Below, one piece after another: positions 8,120 to 16,038 of a stretch of DNA of 64,000 nucleotides. A program made the translations under genes and the position numbers. This DNA is from Paenibacillus catalpae. Lineage in GTDB: Bacteria; Bacillota; Bacilli; Paenibacillales; Paenibacillaceae. The stretch spans positions 316,479 to 380,478 of the forward strand of contig NZ_FOMT01000002.1 of the NCBI RefSeq assembly GCF_900112695.1, in the 5' to 3' direction. How positions within the stretch are numbered: the first letter of the stretch is position 1; each line of letters opens with the position of its first letter. Below the pieces are notes generated by a model. It did not search any database. It was not told the origin of the DNA and saw nothing but the letters and a program-made list of their open reading frames with translations.

Positions 8120-8250
8120 AGGAATGTAACCTCAAGCTGCAAACTGTACCGTATACTTTCCCATACATGATTTGCAAGTTAGTTCCAATATGTGTATCCC
8201 GAGTTTTTGAAGTCAGGCATAGAGGAGAGTGTGGTTAGTGGTTAATGAAA

Positions 8251-8278
8251 GAAGGCCATCCATTAGAGGATGGCCTTC
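8251..8278 (-). terminator. Terminator of the giant S-layer protein gene
   Basis: GAAGGCCATCC (8251-8261) pairs perfectly with GGATGGCCTTC (8268-8278) with a 6-base loop; on the minus strand it is followed by TTTC. It lies 67 bases after the stop codon of the 8345-13660 gene. Confidence 0.7.
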
Positions 8279-8344
8279 AAACTGCTGATATGAGCGCACC
8301 AGAACATCGCCTTTTGACTCGCGATAATTAGGTCACGGGCTTTA

Positions 8345-11300
8345 TTACTTTTCCATCATTTGAAGCAGATCTGCCAGTACCTTCGCTGTCTCGCCCCTTG
8401 TCGTGTTGTTGGAAGGCGCAAAGAGATTGTTCGGCATGCCGTGAATAATACCGGCACGTTGTGCTTTCTTGACTGCATCGATAGCGTAAACGGAAATTTT
8501 TGCTTCGTCGCCGAAAGGCGCTGGCATATCCGCTGAATTCTCCAGCTTGTAGCCGAGCAAATCCGTCATACGCACCAGGATGACAGCCATTTGTTCGCGC
8601 GTAATATTTTTGTTCGGCGCGAATGTTGCATCGTTCATTCCGAGCACGATTCCGTTCTTGTTCGCCCAGGCGACATAAGGCGCATACCATGCGTTTGCGC
8701 TGACGTCGGCAAATGTGCTGCTTGTGTAAGCTGACACGTCCGCTTTGGCAACGCCTGCAATCAGTTTCACGAACTCGCCTCTTGTGATCGCTTTATTCGG
8801 CATGAACTCATGCTCGCTGACACCTTGAACGATGTCTTTGTGAGCCAGGTAGTAAATGGACGATTTTGCCCAGTGGCTGTTGGAATCCGTAAAGTCGACC
8901 AATTTCTGCGTTGTCAGCACGTACTCCGCAGCTTCGGACGAAGTGAACGGGATGGATACGCGGCCGTCCTCGTCCACCGTGAACTCGCCTTGCAGCACCG
9001 GTGTTTTGTCCGCGGCGTGAATGGCGTACAAGAATACTTTCTTATTCTCGTAGTTGTCGCCTGCGTTCACTTGCAGCGTCATTTTGCCCGGCAGAGTGCC
9101 TTGATGGTTCAAAGCAAGGCCCAATGCGACCTGCTCCGGATTCACCTGTACAGGTGTCGCTACCTTGCCGATTGATGCTTGAGGAGTAAGCTTCACGCCT
9201 AGATCAAGCGAATCCGCGATGGCAGGATTCGTGATGTCTTCAGCGCGAACCGTCCATTGATAATTGCTGCCGACGAATGTCATCGTTTTACCTTGCGCTT
9301 TGCTCAATTTCTGGAACACATCGGCAGGAACCGCACTGTTCTTCGACAAATCATAGGTTTCGTCGTCAGTTGATGGATTACCCGGAATGGAACCGGTGCT
9401 TTCCCGAACCACCGTTAGAGCGGCGACAGCCTGCAAACCGCCGAATTTGGCCGTGATTTCTTCTTCGCCTGCGTTCACGCCTGTCAGTCTTCCTTCTTCA
9501 TCTGCCTCCACGTTGCCGTTCTTAAACGTGAATGCTACGTCTTTCGGATTCAGCGCATAGACGGCGCCGTAAGCGTCGGTCGCTTTGATCGTCGGAATGA
9601 AGGTATGGCCGACTTTGACGACAGAGTCAACAAGCAGTTCCAGTTTGACCGGCTTCACACCTGCCGGATCAACTGTTTCGACCGCGACGGTGTTGCTCTT
9701 GCCGCCTGAGGTTCCCGTGATTGCGGCCGTTCCTAGTGCATGGAAAGTCACAACGCCGTTTTTATCCACGCTTGCGATTTTCTCATCGCTGGAGCTCCAT
9801 GCGATATTGACAAGCTCATGCGTGTTCAGCTGAGCCACATACTGGCTCGGATATACCCTGAAGTCCCCGTATAGATCCATTTGAACCTGGGACCCGACGA
9901 TGGCCTTCATTTTGCCGGAAAGAATCGCATCGTTTTTAACATAAACGCTTGATAACAACGGATCGAAGCCGTAATTCATTTTTCCGTTCGCAACCGATAT
10001 GGTACCATTGCCCAGCAAATCCCCATCCGTGTGAGAGACGTAGGTTTTATTTGCCGCGTTGCCGCCGATAAAGTATTTAACACCGTCTACATCCCAAGAT
10101 TGCAGCGTATGCAGATGTCCGAACAACGTGAAGACTTCCACGTTCTGATGCTGCTTCTTGTAGTTGCCCAAGATGGACTCCATTTTGGCTACGTCTTCAG
10201 GGTTCATCTCGTGCGCGGTGCCGAACGTATCTCTCGAGACGACATGGCTGACGACAAGCACGTTTGGCTTCGTGTTCTTAGCAAGCACTTCCTCCAGATA
10301 ATGAAATTCCGTAGAGTCGGATTCGGTAATGCTCTGAATAAAGGCGCTATTCAGGAAAATGATTTGCATATCCCCGAATTCAAATTGCATTGTCGGGGAG
10401 CCGAAGGTTTTAAAATAAATGTCCAAGGTGTTCTTAAACGCTTCGTGATTGCCGGCCAGTACGAAGAAAGGCTTCGCTCCAAACCATTTCGTGGACTCGG
10501 CCGCACTGTCATACTGCGCCTGAGACCCGTCATCGACAATATCGCCTGTGTGAATAATGAGCGACGAGTCGCTTGCTGCAGCCCGTTTAAAGATCGGCTC
10601 GGCAAAAGGCGACAAGTGCGTATCCGGAATGACCGAAATGCTGAAGTTATCGGTGTCTTTCGGCTGCGCGATCGAAGCGATGTTCAGTTCATCCGAATAC
10701 GCAGGCATCTTATTGCCCGCATTGTCTGTCGCATTGATGGTCAGCGTATACTTGCCGTCCGGCAGATTGCTTTGAGGTTCAGCATAGCCCCAACCGGTAT
10801 TCGCATCGTAGTAGACGGGCAGAACGATGTCGTTAAGCTTGACCGAAATATTTTCGCTCGCCACTTTCGACTTCTCGTCGAGCAGGTTGAACGTTACCCG
10901 GGGCTCCGGAATCTTGACTGTCACATCGGAAGTCGGCGTCACCTTCGTGATTGTCGGTGCGTCCGTGTCCGGCGTCAGGTCGACATGATACGTTTTATCG
11001 ATCCATGGAACCGATTGGTTGGAGGCCAGGTCATAAGCTTCTACAAAAACGTTGTAATCGCCTGCGGCTAAATTCTCGAGTTTGAAGCTGAGCAGGCCTG
11101 TTGTTTCATCGAACGTGTACGCCTGATCCGTATTGTTGACCTTGACCGTGATTCGGTCACGATTGACCCCGGACAGCTTGTCTTTGATGACAGTTGAGAA
11201 ATTGATTGTATTGCTGTACACATTGCTCGACGAAGGGGTGGTTTCCGTAAATTCAGGACCGCTGAAATCCGTCACTTCATCGGTGTATAGGAACTTCATA

Positions 11301-13660
11301 TCGTCGAAATAAATCGAACCCGTGTAAGGCGCCTTCGATTTGTCCGTTTCAACCGAGTACAGATAGTTCAGTCTAATCGGCAGCTGCCAGCCCTGAGGAA
11401 TGGCTACCTCAACATACTTCCAGCCGACCCAGTTGACGTCCTGGGTTTCGCTTGTCAGGTCCACTGTCTTGTTGGCATTGCTGCCGTCTTTGAAAATCGC
11501 TCTAAGCCAAGGTGCTTTGCCGTCTCCGTATACCCAAACTCCGAATTTCTTCGGATAAACGTCGGTTTTATATGTGGAGTCCATTTGCGCGGCGAGTTCG
11601 TCCGGCCATTTGCTTCCCGTGTACCAGTGCGGAATCCAGTTTAAGGTTCCGTTCAATTGTTTGGTCCAAAGGGAAAAATCATAGTCCAATTTAAAGCTGT
11701 TCTTACCCGAATGCTTGATGTCCGAGGAAAGGCTCAGCATCGTGCTGTTTCCGGCGCTTCCCGCATACTGGTTGACATTGCCGTAGCCGTAACCGCCGAG
11801 GTTATAGCCCTCGATCGGATAAGTTTCAAAATCGTCGATGACCTGTTCCTTCAGCCCGACCGAGATGGAAGCCGTAATGGTCTGGCTGCCGATCGTCGCC
11901 GTCAGCGTTCCGGAGCCGTGCTCCGCAGTTGCCGTAACAAGGCCGCTCTCGCTAACCGTCCCGATATTTCCTGTTAAGGTCCACGCGGCCTGCGAAGGAT
12001 CCACGATCACCTTGCCGCCGGAGGCATCAAAAGCGATAAATTCAAATTGGCGCGTTTCGTCCTTCTTCATGACCACGCTGGTGTTGGCCGTAAAAGCGAT
12101 CGAAGCGAACGAATCCACGACATTCACTTTCGCGCTGCCCTTGACGCCGTTAACGACGGCTGTCACTTCACCGCTACCCGGTTCCTTTGGCGCGGTATAG
12201 TGTCCTTTTTCATCGATGGTGCCAAGCGTCGTTTCCCATGTTACCGGATTGGCGGCGTTATCGATGATGTTTCCGAACTCATCCGTTACCCGATAGGAGA
12301 AATCGTATCCGGAGCCTTGATAAAGCGTAACGTTCTTATCCACGACCACGTTGCCGACATTGCCAGTCCTGGTTGCGGTGCTGGCGAACAGCAAAGAACT
12401 CGTGACCACCCGCGAACTGTTATCACTCGGATGGTTGACGGTAACCGGACGATCGCCGCCTGCTTTGCGGACAATCATCTCGGTCGAGCCGCCGCCGTCC
12501 AGGTTCAGCGCATTTATGGCTCCGTTATCTACCAAATATTTGGCGAGATCGGGAAGCGAGGTACCGATACTGTCGTTGAACGCCGTGCTCGGCTTGTCGA
12601 CCGTCACGACAATAAGGCTTCCGTCCGCTCGGATGCCGAGTGCCGTCCGTGCATTGGGACCTGTCGTGAACGCAGTTTTGTCGGGCATCTCATCAGCCGT
12701 CAGCGCGCGCCCGTCACGTACAAGCCACGTGTTGAAGGCAACGGACGTTGCGAGGTTATTGTTGAGCGTCCCGTCAACGAATGAGTCATAGCGGAAATTC
12801 ACTTCGTCTCCCTTTGCCATCGCTTCGATCGCGGCCTTCTTGTCCCCGTAACCCGCCAATGCGACATACCCTTCGGGAATTTCAAAGCCGTCGGCCGTAT
12901 AAATGTTCTCAACCGAACCGCTATACTCTTGACCGGGAATAACGCCGGTGAAATTGTCGACGCGAACCAATGCAAATGCGGCATTTCCTTGGGCGTCTCC
13001 GTAGAAGTGCGTCAGTTTATGATCTCTTGTAATGTCGGCCGTATCGATGACAAACGCGTTGGACACGCCTTGATTTCGATTGAACAAGTCAACGTCATAA
13101 TCCGTTTGATTTACTGTTACCGAACCTTCCACATGCAGAGGGCTAATTCCGGGCTTCTTGTCTTGGTTCATATAGAAGCTGGTGCGGTAGGAACCGGATT
13201 TCTCGTCCGGTCCCTGGCTCGTAATAAGCTCCCCATCCTTCAGCATCATGCCGAGCGGCATCCCCGTGCTCATATCGTACATATCGGCGTTGACGCCTGC
13301 TACAATCTGATTGCCTTTCAAAATCTCCCGCTGCGCTTGATCGCCGATCGTTTCCATAGCATTAACGGTATCCGCCGCCTTGCCGGAAAGGATGGTCGTA
13401 TAGCTGTCGGCAGGATTGATCTCCAGCTTATTCACTCTCATGCGATTGCCGGTATTGTAATAATTGCTAATATCTTCTTCGGTATATTGAATGCCGCTGG
13501 ATATTTTCTCATTCGTTAAAACATGCATATTGTCTGTTGGCGCAGATTCAGCTCGTACAGCTACAGAACCAAAGGTCAAATTGAAGGCAGCTGTAACGGT
13601 TAAAGCAATCGCCGTTGTGATCTTGTACTTGTTGATTAAATTTCCCACAGGGTCCATCAT
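8345..13660 (-). CDS. S-layer-anchored phosphodiester glycosidase / metallophosphoesterase fusion protein
   Basis: A 1771-residue exported multidomain protein. In order: signal peptide (1-38, ending VRAES); phosphodiester glycosidase (NAGPA) domain about 80-430 with VAGVNADMYD, GPNARTALGI and NLDGGGSTEMIV; two Ig-like/Big-type repeats about 430-600; a carbohydrate-binding-like module starting IDDFETYP (608-795); two Ig-like segments (800-1000); a calcineurin-like metallophosphoesterase (about 1006-1210) with all five metal motifs, PDTH, TGDIVDDG, GNHE, VVSHV, FGHLH; Big_2-like domains (1240-1420); a linker; and three SLH domains (1589-1771) for wall anchoring. NAGPA enzymes cleave sugar-phosphodiesters, so I infer that this protein removes a sugar from a phosphoglycan and then the exposed phosphate. 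It is monocistronic. AAGG precedes the ATG pair at 13660/13657. Confidence 0.9.
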   Translation of the reverse strand: MMDPVGNLINKYKITTAIALTVTAAFNLTFGSVAVRAESAPTDNMHVLTNEKISSGIQYTEEDISNYYNTGNRMRVNKLEINPADSYTTILSGKAADTVNAMETIGDQAQREILKGNQIVAGVNADMYDMSTGMPLGMMLKDGELITSQGPDEKSGSYRTSFYMNQDKKPGISPLHVEGSVTVNQTDYDVDLFNRNQGVSNAFVIDTADITRDHKLTHFYGDAQGNAAFALVRVDNFTGVIPGQEYSGSVENIYTADGFEIPEGYVALAGYGDKKAAIEAMAKGDEVNFRYDSFVDGTLNNNLATSVAFNTWLVRDGRALTADEMPDKTAFTTGPNARTALGIRADGSLIVVTVDKPSTAFNDSIGTSLPDLAKYLVDNGAINALNLDGGGSTEMIVRKAGGDRPVTVNHPSDNSSRVVTSSLLFASTATRTGNVGNVVVDKNVTLYQGSGYDFSYRVTDEFGNIIDNAANPVTWETTLGTIDEKGHYTAPKEPGSGEVTAVVNGVKGSAKVNVVDSFASIAFTANTSVVMKKDETRQFEFIAFDASGGKVIVDPSQAAWTLTGNIGTVSESGLVTATAEHGSGTLTATIGSQTITASISVGLKEQVIDDFETYPIEGYNLGGYGYGNVNQYAGSAGNSTMLSLSSDIKHSGKNSFKLDYDFSLWTKQLNGTLNWIPHWYTGSKWPDELAAQMDSTYKTDVYPKKFGVWVYGDGKAPWLRAIFKDGSNANKTVDLTSETQDVNWVGWKYVEVAIPQGWQLPIRLNYLYSVETDKSKAPYTGSIYFDDMKFLYTDEVTDFSGPEFTETTPSSSNVYSNTINFSTVIKDKLSGVNRDRITVKVNNTDQAYTFDETTGLLSFKLENLAAGDYNVFVEAYDLASNQSVPWIDKTYHVDLTPDTDAPTITKVTPTSDVTVKIPEPRVTFNLLDEKSKVASENISVKLNDIVLPVYYDANTGWGYAEPQSNLPDGKYTLTINATDNAGNKMPAYSDELNIASIAQPKDTDNFSISVIPDTHLSPFAEPIFKRAAASDSSLIIHTGDIVDDGSQAQYDSAAESTKWFGAKPFFVLAGNHEAFKNTLDIYFKTFGSPTMQFEFGDMQIIFLNSAFIQSITESDSTEFHYLEEVLAKNTKPNVLVVSHVVSRDTFGTAHEMNPEDVAKMESILGNYKKQHQNVEVFTLFGHLHTLQSWDVDGVKYFIGGNAANKTYVSHTDGDLLGNGTISVANGKMNYGFDPLLSSVYVKNDAILSGKMKAIVGSQVQMDLYGDFRVYPSQYVAQLNTHELVNIAWSSSDEKIASVDKNGVVTFHALGTAAITGTSGGKSNTVAVETVDPAGVKPVKLELLVDSVVKVGHTFIPTIKATDAYGAVYALNPKDVAFTFKNGNVEADEEGRLTGVNAGEEEITAKFGGLQAVAALTVVRESTGSIPGNPSTDDETYDLSKNSAVPADVFQKLSKAQGKTMTFVGSNYQWTVRAEDITNPAIADSLDLGVKLTPQASIGKVATPVQVNPEQVALGLALNHQGTLPGKMTLQVNAGDNYENKKVFLYAIHAADKTPVLQGEFTVDEDGRVSIPFTSSEAAEYVLTTQKLVDFTDSNSHWAKSSIYYLAHKDIVQGVSEHEFMPNKAITRGEFVKLIAGVAKADVSAYTSSTFADVSANAWYAPYVAWANKNGIVLGMNDATFAPNKNITREQMAVILVRMTDLLGYKLENSADMPAPFGDEAKISVYAIDAVKKAQRAGIIHGMPNNLFAPSNNTTRGETAKVLADLLQMMEK

Positions 13661-13795
13661 CCTTACTTTGTTTATTTGTCGTGACTTGATTGTTTCGTGA
13701 CTCCACTCCTGACATTAGTACGATTCATTTTGTATACGCTGGTGAATTCTCCCTCTCTATGTAAATTCCTAAACCAAGCAATTCTATCAATACTT

Positions 13796-13812
13796 TGTCA
13801 AGGGGATGTCAA
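13796..13812 (-). promoter_or_regulatory. Candidate -35 elements for the giant S-layer gene
   Basis: On the minus strand two TTGACA hexamers occur 11 bases apart (complements at 13807-13812 and 13796-13801), about 140-150 bases before the start codon. The -10 match downstream (around TATTGATAGAAT) is only partial, so which is used is unclear. Confidence 0.35.
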
Positions 13813-13943
13813 AATCATATTAAGTTCTCATGTTACACAGGTTCCCATAAAAATTTCATAGTCAAATAGATAGCCAAGTAGGAAGGAGGGCGAGAATAAT
13901 AATATGCTGGGAAAATAAGGAGGAGGTTGGGTGGTGGGGGATC

Positions 13944-14023
13944 AGCTAACTGGGAACATTAGTCCAAAACAAAAACCGGCAGCAGATCAGTGATCCGCTG
14001 CCGGTTTTTGTTGAAGTAAAGGG
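13944..14023. repeat. Dispersed repeat, complete copy E with central hairpin
   Basis: Left arm AGCTAACTGGGAACATTAG, then a perfect 13-base stem AAAAACCGGCAGC (13971-13983) / GCTGCCGGTTTTT (13997-14009), then right arm GTTGAAGTAAAGGG (14010-14023), the last identical to copy A at 14-27. It sits between two divergent genes, upstream of both, so the terminator-like hairpin cannot be ending either. It looks like a small dispersed non-coding element. The rest of 13661-14159 holds promoter sequence only. Confidence 0.55.
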
Positions 14024-14159
14024 AGTTGAATTAAAACGAACAATCCTATCATTAACCCATTTTTCTATAAATAGTTTTTAGTCTAGCCAATAGCTGGCTA
14101 TTAGTCCATGCTGATGAAAAACAACTCGCGTACACTGTACAATCTTTATAGGAGGTGTC

Positions 14160-15119
14160 GTGTTGAGTCCCGCTATAAAAAAACGGTGCAAAAAGAAACC
14201 CATTATTGTATGCCATCCAAAGGGCAAAAAAAAGAAACGTCATCCGCATAAGAAGCATGTTTGTATAAAGTGCCCCCCGCTAAACGGACAGGAATTATTA
14301 AGAGGACTTGGGGGAGCAATTGCAGAGGCTGGGCCTCAAGGACTTGCAGGAGCGCTTGGACCTCAAGGATTAACAGGCCTTGTGGGAGCAATCGGCGCAC
14401 TTGGTCCTGAAGGACTTGCAGGAGCACTTGGACCCCAAGGAGCAGCAGGCCTTGCAGGAGCGATTGGCGCGCTTGGACCCCAAGGACTCGCAGGAGCACT
14501 TGGAACCCAAGGAGTAGCAGGCCTTGTAGGAGCGATTGGTTCACTTGGACCTGAAGGACTTGCAGGAGCACTTGGACCCCAAGGATTAGCGGGGCTTGCA
14601 GGAGCAATTGGCGCAGCTGGAGTGACGGGTCTAACAGGAGCAACGGGACCAGCGGGACCAGCGGGACCAGCGGGACCTGCAGGGCCGACAGGCGGAGTAT
14701 TAGGCTTTGCGGACTTCTTTGCCTTGATGCCTCCTGACAATGCAGCAACTGTGGCTCCTAATACGGACGTTAGTTTTCCGCAAGATGGCCCAATTAGCGG
14801 GACAGCAATTACCCGTTTAAATGCGAGCTCATTTAACTTGGCTGCAATTGGCACATATCAGGTTTTGTTTCAGGTAAACGTAAACGAAGCGGGTCAATTG
14901 CTTTTAACGCTAAATGGCGCTGACCTAGCTTATACGGTGGTTGGGCGTGCAACAGGAACATCTCAAATAGTAGGAATGGCGCTTGTGCAAACAACGGTCA
15001 TTAATTCAGTACTCACAGTTCGAAATCCTGCAGGTAATGCCGCGGCACTCACAATTACTCCATTAGCTGGAGGGACCAGGTCGGATTCCGCACATCTTGT
15101 TATTATGCAGATCGCATAG
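14160..15119 (+). CDS. Collagen-like repeat protein, BclA-like (probable spore surface)
   Basis: A 319-residue protein. Residues 1-40 are very Lys/His-rich with a few Cys (KKRCKKKP, CPPLN), residues 45-180 are an unbroken run of Gly-X-Y triplets, and residues 185-319 form a beta-rich C-terminal domain (FADFFALMPPDNAATVAP, ITRLNASSFNLAAIGTYQV) like the C-terminal trimerising domain of BclA-type exosporium glycoproteins. The triplets are unusual in using Ala, Leu and Ile rather than Pro: GLAGALGPQ-type units recur with a 24-residue period; only the end has GPAGPAGPAGP. A GGAGG at 14151 serves either GTG (14160) or, with better spacing, TTG (14163). A spore-surface location is inferred from the family. 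Confidence 0.8.
   Translation: MLSPAIKKRCKKKPIIVCHPKGKKKKRHPHKKHVCIKCPPLNGQELLRGLGGAIAEAGPQGLAGALGPQGLTGLVGAIGALGPEGLAGALGPQGAAGLAGAIGALGPQGLAGALGTQGVAGLVGAIGSLGPEGLAGALGPQGLAGLAGAIGAAGVTGLTGATGPAGPAGPAGPAGPTGGVLGFADFFALMPPDNAATVAPNTDVSFPQDGPISGTAITRLNASSFNLAAIGTYQVLFQVNVNEAGQLLLTLNGADLAYTVVGRATGTSQIVGMALVQTTVINSVLTVRNPAGNAAALTITPLAGGTRSDSAHLVIMQIA
14335..14690 (+). repeat. Tandem repeats encoding Gly-X-Y triplets
   Basis: About four imperfect 72-base units (24 residues each, beginning GPQG/GPEGLAGALG) followed by a short run of 9-base GGACCAGCG-type units coding GPA. Such tracts usually vary in copy number among strains. Confidence 0.75.
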
Positions 15120-15391
15120 AGGGTAAAAATCTATAATGGCTTAGTTTTTGGACGCATCCTCCGTATACACCTTATAGAAGGGGAGATGGGATGCTCTCTA
15201 TCTGACATAGAGAGTATCCCTGTTAGATATTTAGCTGGAAAAGGTACATAAATTAGATTGATGAATACAAAGAGTTTAGTGAGTACATGACTGACGGCAG
15301 CTGGATTAACCAGTTGCTTTTTTTTTATGGGAGTAACGAGGCACACCGTAACCTTCGAACGGAAGGAGGCGTATAAAAGGAAAACATATGA

Positions 15392-15693
15392 ATGGCGAAG
15401 AAGTCGAAGAAAGGGTGCAGAGCTTTGTCGAATAGAGCAAAGAGATTTCTTAAGTTATTTGCCAAAAATCTTAAAGAAGCCAAGGGACCAGGTCAATATA
15501 GCGCTAATGGGATTACGGTTATTTGTGTTCATTGTAATTACAATAGATTTGAAAAGGTTATGCACAGTTAAATACGGCTTTGTTGAGTTTCCTTAACCTT
15601 GATTTTGCTAATCGTTCAGTGAATCTATTAACTTGCGACCGTTGTGGTTATGTTCATTGGTTTAATAAAGAAATCACGAGAGTATATGACTGA
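15392..15693 (+). pseudogene. Frameshifted zinc-ribbon protein gene
   Basis: From ATG at 15392 the frame reads MAKKSKKGCRALSNRAKRFL and later GITVICVHCNYNRFEK with a CxxC pair, then hits TAA at 15569. In the next frame from 15559 the protein continues YAQLNTALLSFLNLDFANRS and LLTCDRCGYVHWFNKEITRV to TGA at 15691, giving the second CxxC pair. One base is missing at about 15557. The joined product is about 101 residues: a basic N-terminus and a four-cysteine zinc ribbon like small nucleic-acid-binding zinc-ribbon proteins of Firmicutes. Neither half forms a complete protein; a sequencing error would be the alternative. Confidence 0.7.
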
Positions 15694-15750
15694 ATGGTAA
15701 CATAGGCACCAGGGCTCGGTGTTTTATTGTCGGGGAAGGGAACGGTCTGG

Positions 15751-15861
15751 ATGGACCGCTTCACTTTCGAAGTTGTTGATGAGCGTGTACCCACAACCAA
15801 TTTGGAATTGACAACCGATCTGCTCGACGAGCCGATGAACCTCTCGTTTGAGGAAATTTAA
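15751..15861 (+). pseudogene. Short C-terminal gene remnant
   Basis: The in-frame segment VLLSGKGTVWMDRFTFEVVD continuing to EPMNLSFEEI ends at TAA 15859 and is followed by a strong terminator. The pattern of a LSG-GTVW-D--FEVVD strand pair looks like the last part of a beta-sandwich domain, here without the rest of its gene. The first ATG (15751) has no ribosome site, so I treat it as a remnant and not as a 36-residue gene. Confidence 0.35.
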
Positions 15862-15885
15862 AAAGAGAGGATGATGTTAATAGGG

Positions 15886-15917
15886 GTCTGTACCTTTTAG
15901 AGGTACAGACTTTTTGT
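15886..15917 (+). terminator. Terminator hairpin
   Basis: GTCTGTACCT (15886-15895) pairs perfectly with AGGTACAGAC (15901-15910), followed by TTTTTGTTGTTTT. It closes the remnant at 15751-15861 and isolates the LacI gene. Confidence 0.8.
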
Positions 15918-15963
15918 TGTTTTAAAGGAAATAGCTGGATTACAAGTGAGCTGCGGCGCATGA

Positions 15964-16008
15964 TTGACTGGATACAATAATAAACGATATAATTTCCTTG
16001 TTGTGCAA
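15964..16008 (+). promoter_or_regulatory. Promoter and candidate operator of the LacI gene
   Basis: TTGACT (15964-15969), an 18-base spacer and TATAAT (15988-15993) form a good vegetative promoter. Just after it, at the expected transcript start, lies TTGTGCAA (16001-16008), one base different from the TTGCGCAA palindromes after the promoters at 17157 and upstream of the 23148 gene. I infer autoregulation by the LacI protein. Confidence 0.6.
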
Positions 16009-16038
16009 AAATTTTCTCAAGAATGGGAGGGAGCTCAT

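Noticed and set aside
7921..8177. Two minus-strand frames opposite the ABC ATPase fragment
   Set aside because: The plus strand carries the unmistakable HPY-QALLSAVP motif; the reverse frames have no features.
10031..11071. 346-codon plus-strand open frame opposite the giant S-layer gene
   Set aside because: It lies wholly antisense to a protein with clear domains, has an Arg/Val-rich composition typical of shadow frames and no ribosome site.
14203..14854. Two long minus-strand open frames opposite the collagen-like gene
   Set aside because: They are Pro/Ala or Leu/Gln repeats produced by reading the Gly-X-Y codons on the other strand.
15327..15596. 89-codon plus-strand frame upstream of the LacI gene
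   Set aside because: It is an alternative frame over the zinc-ribbon pseudogene, which explains the region better.
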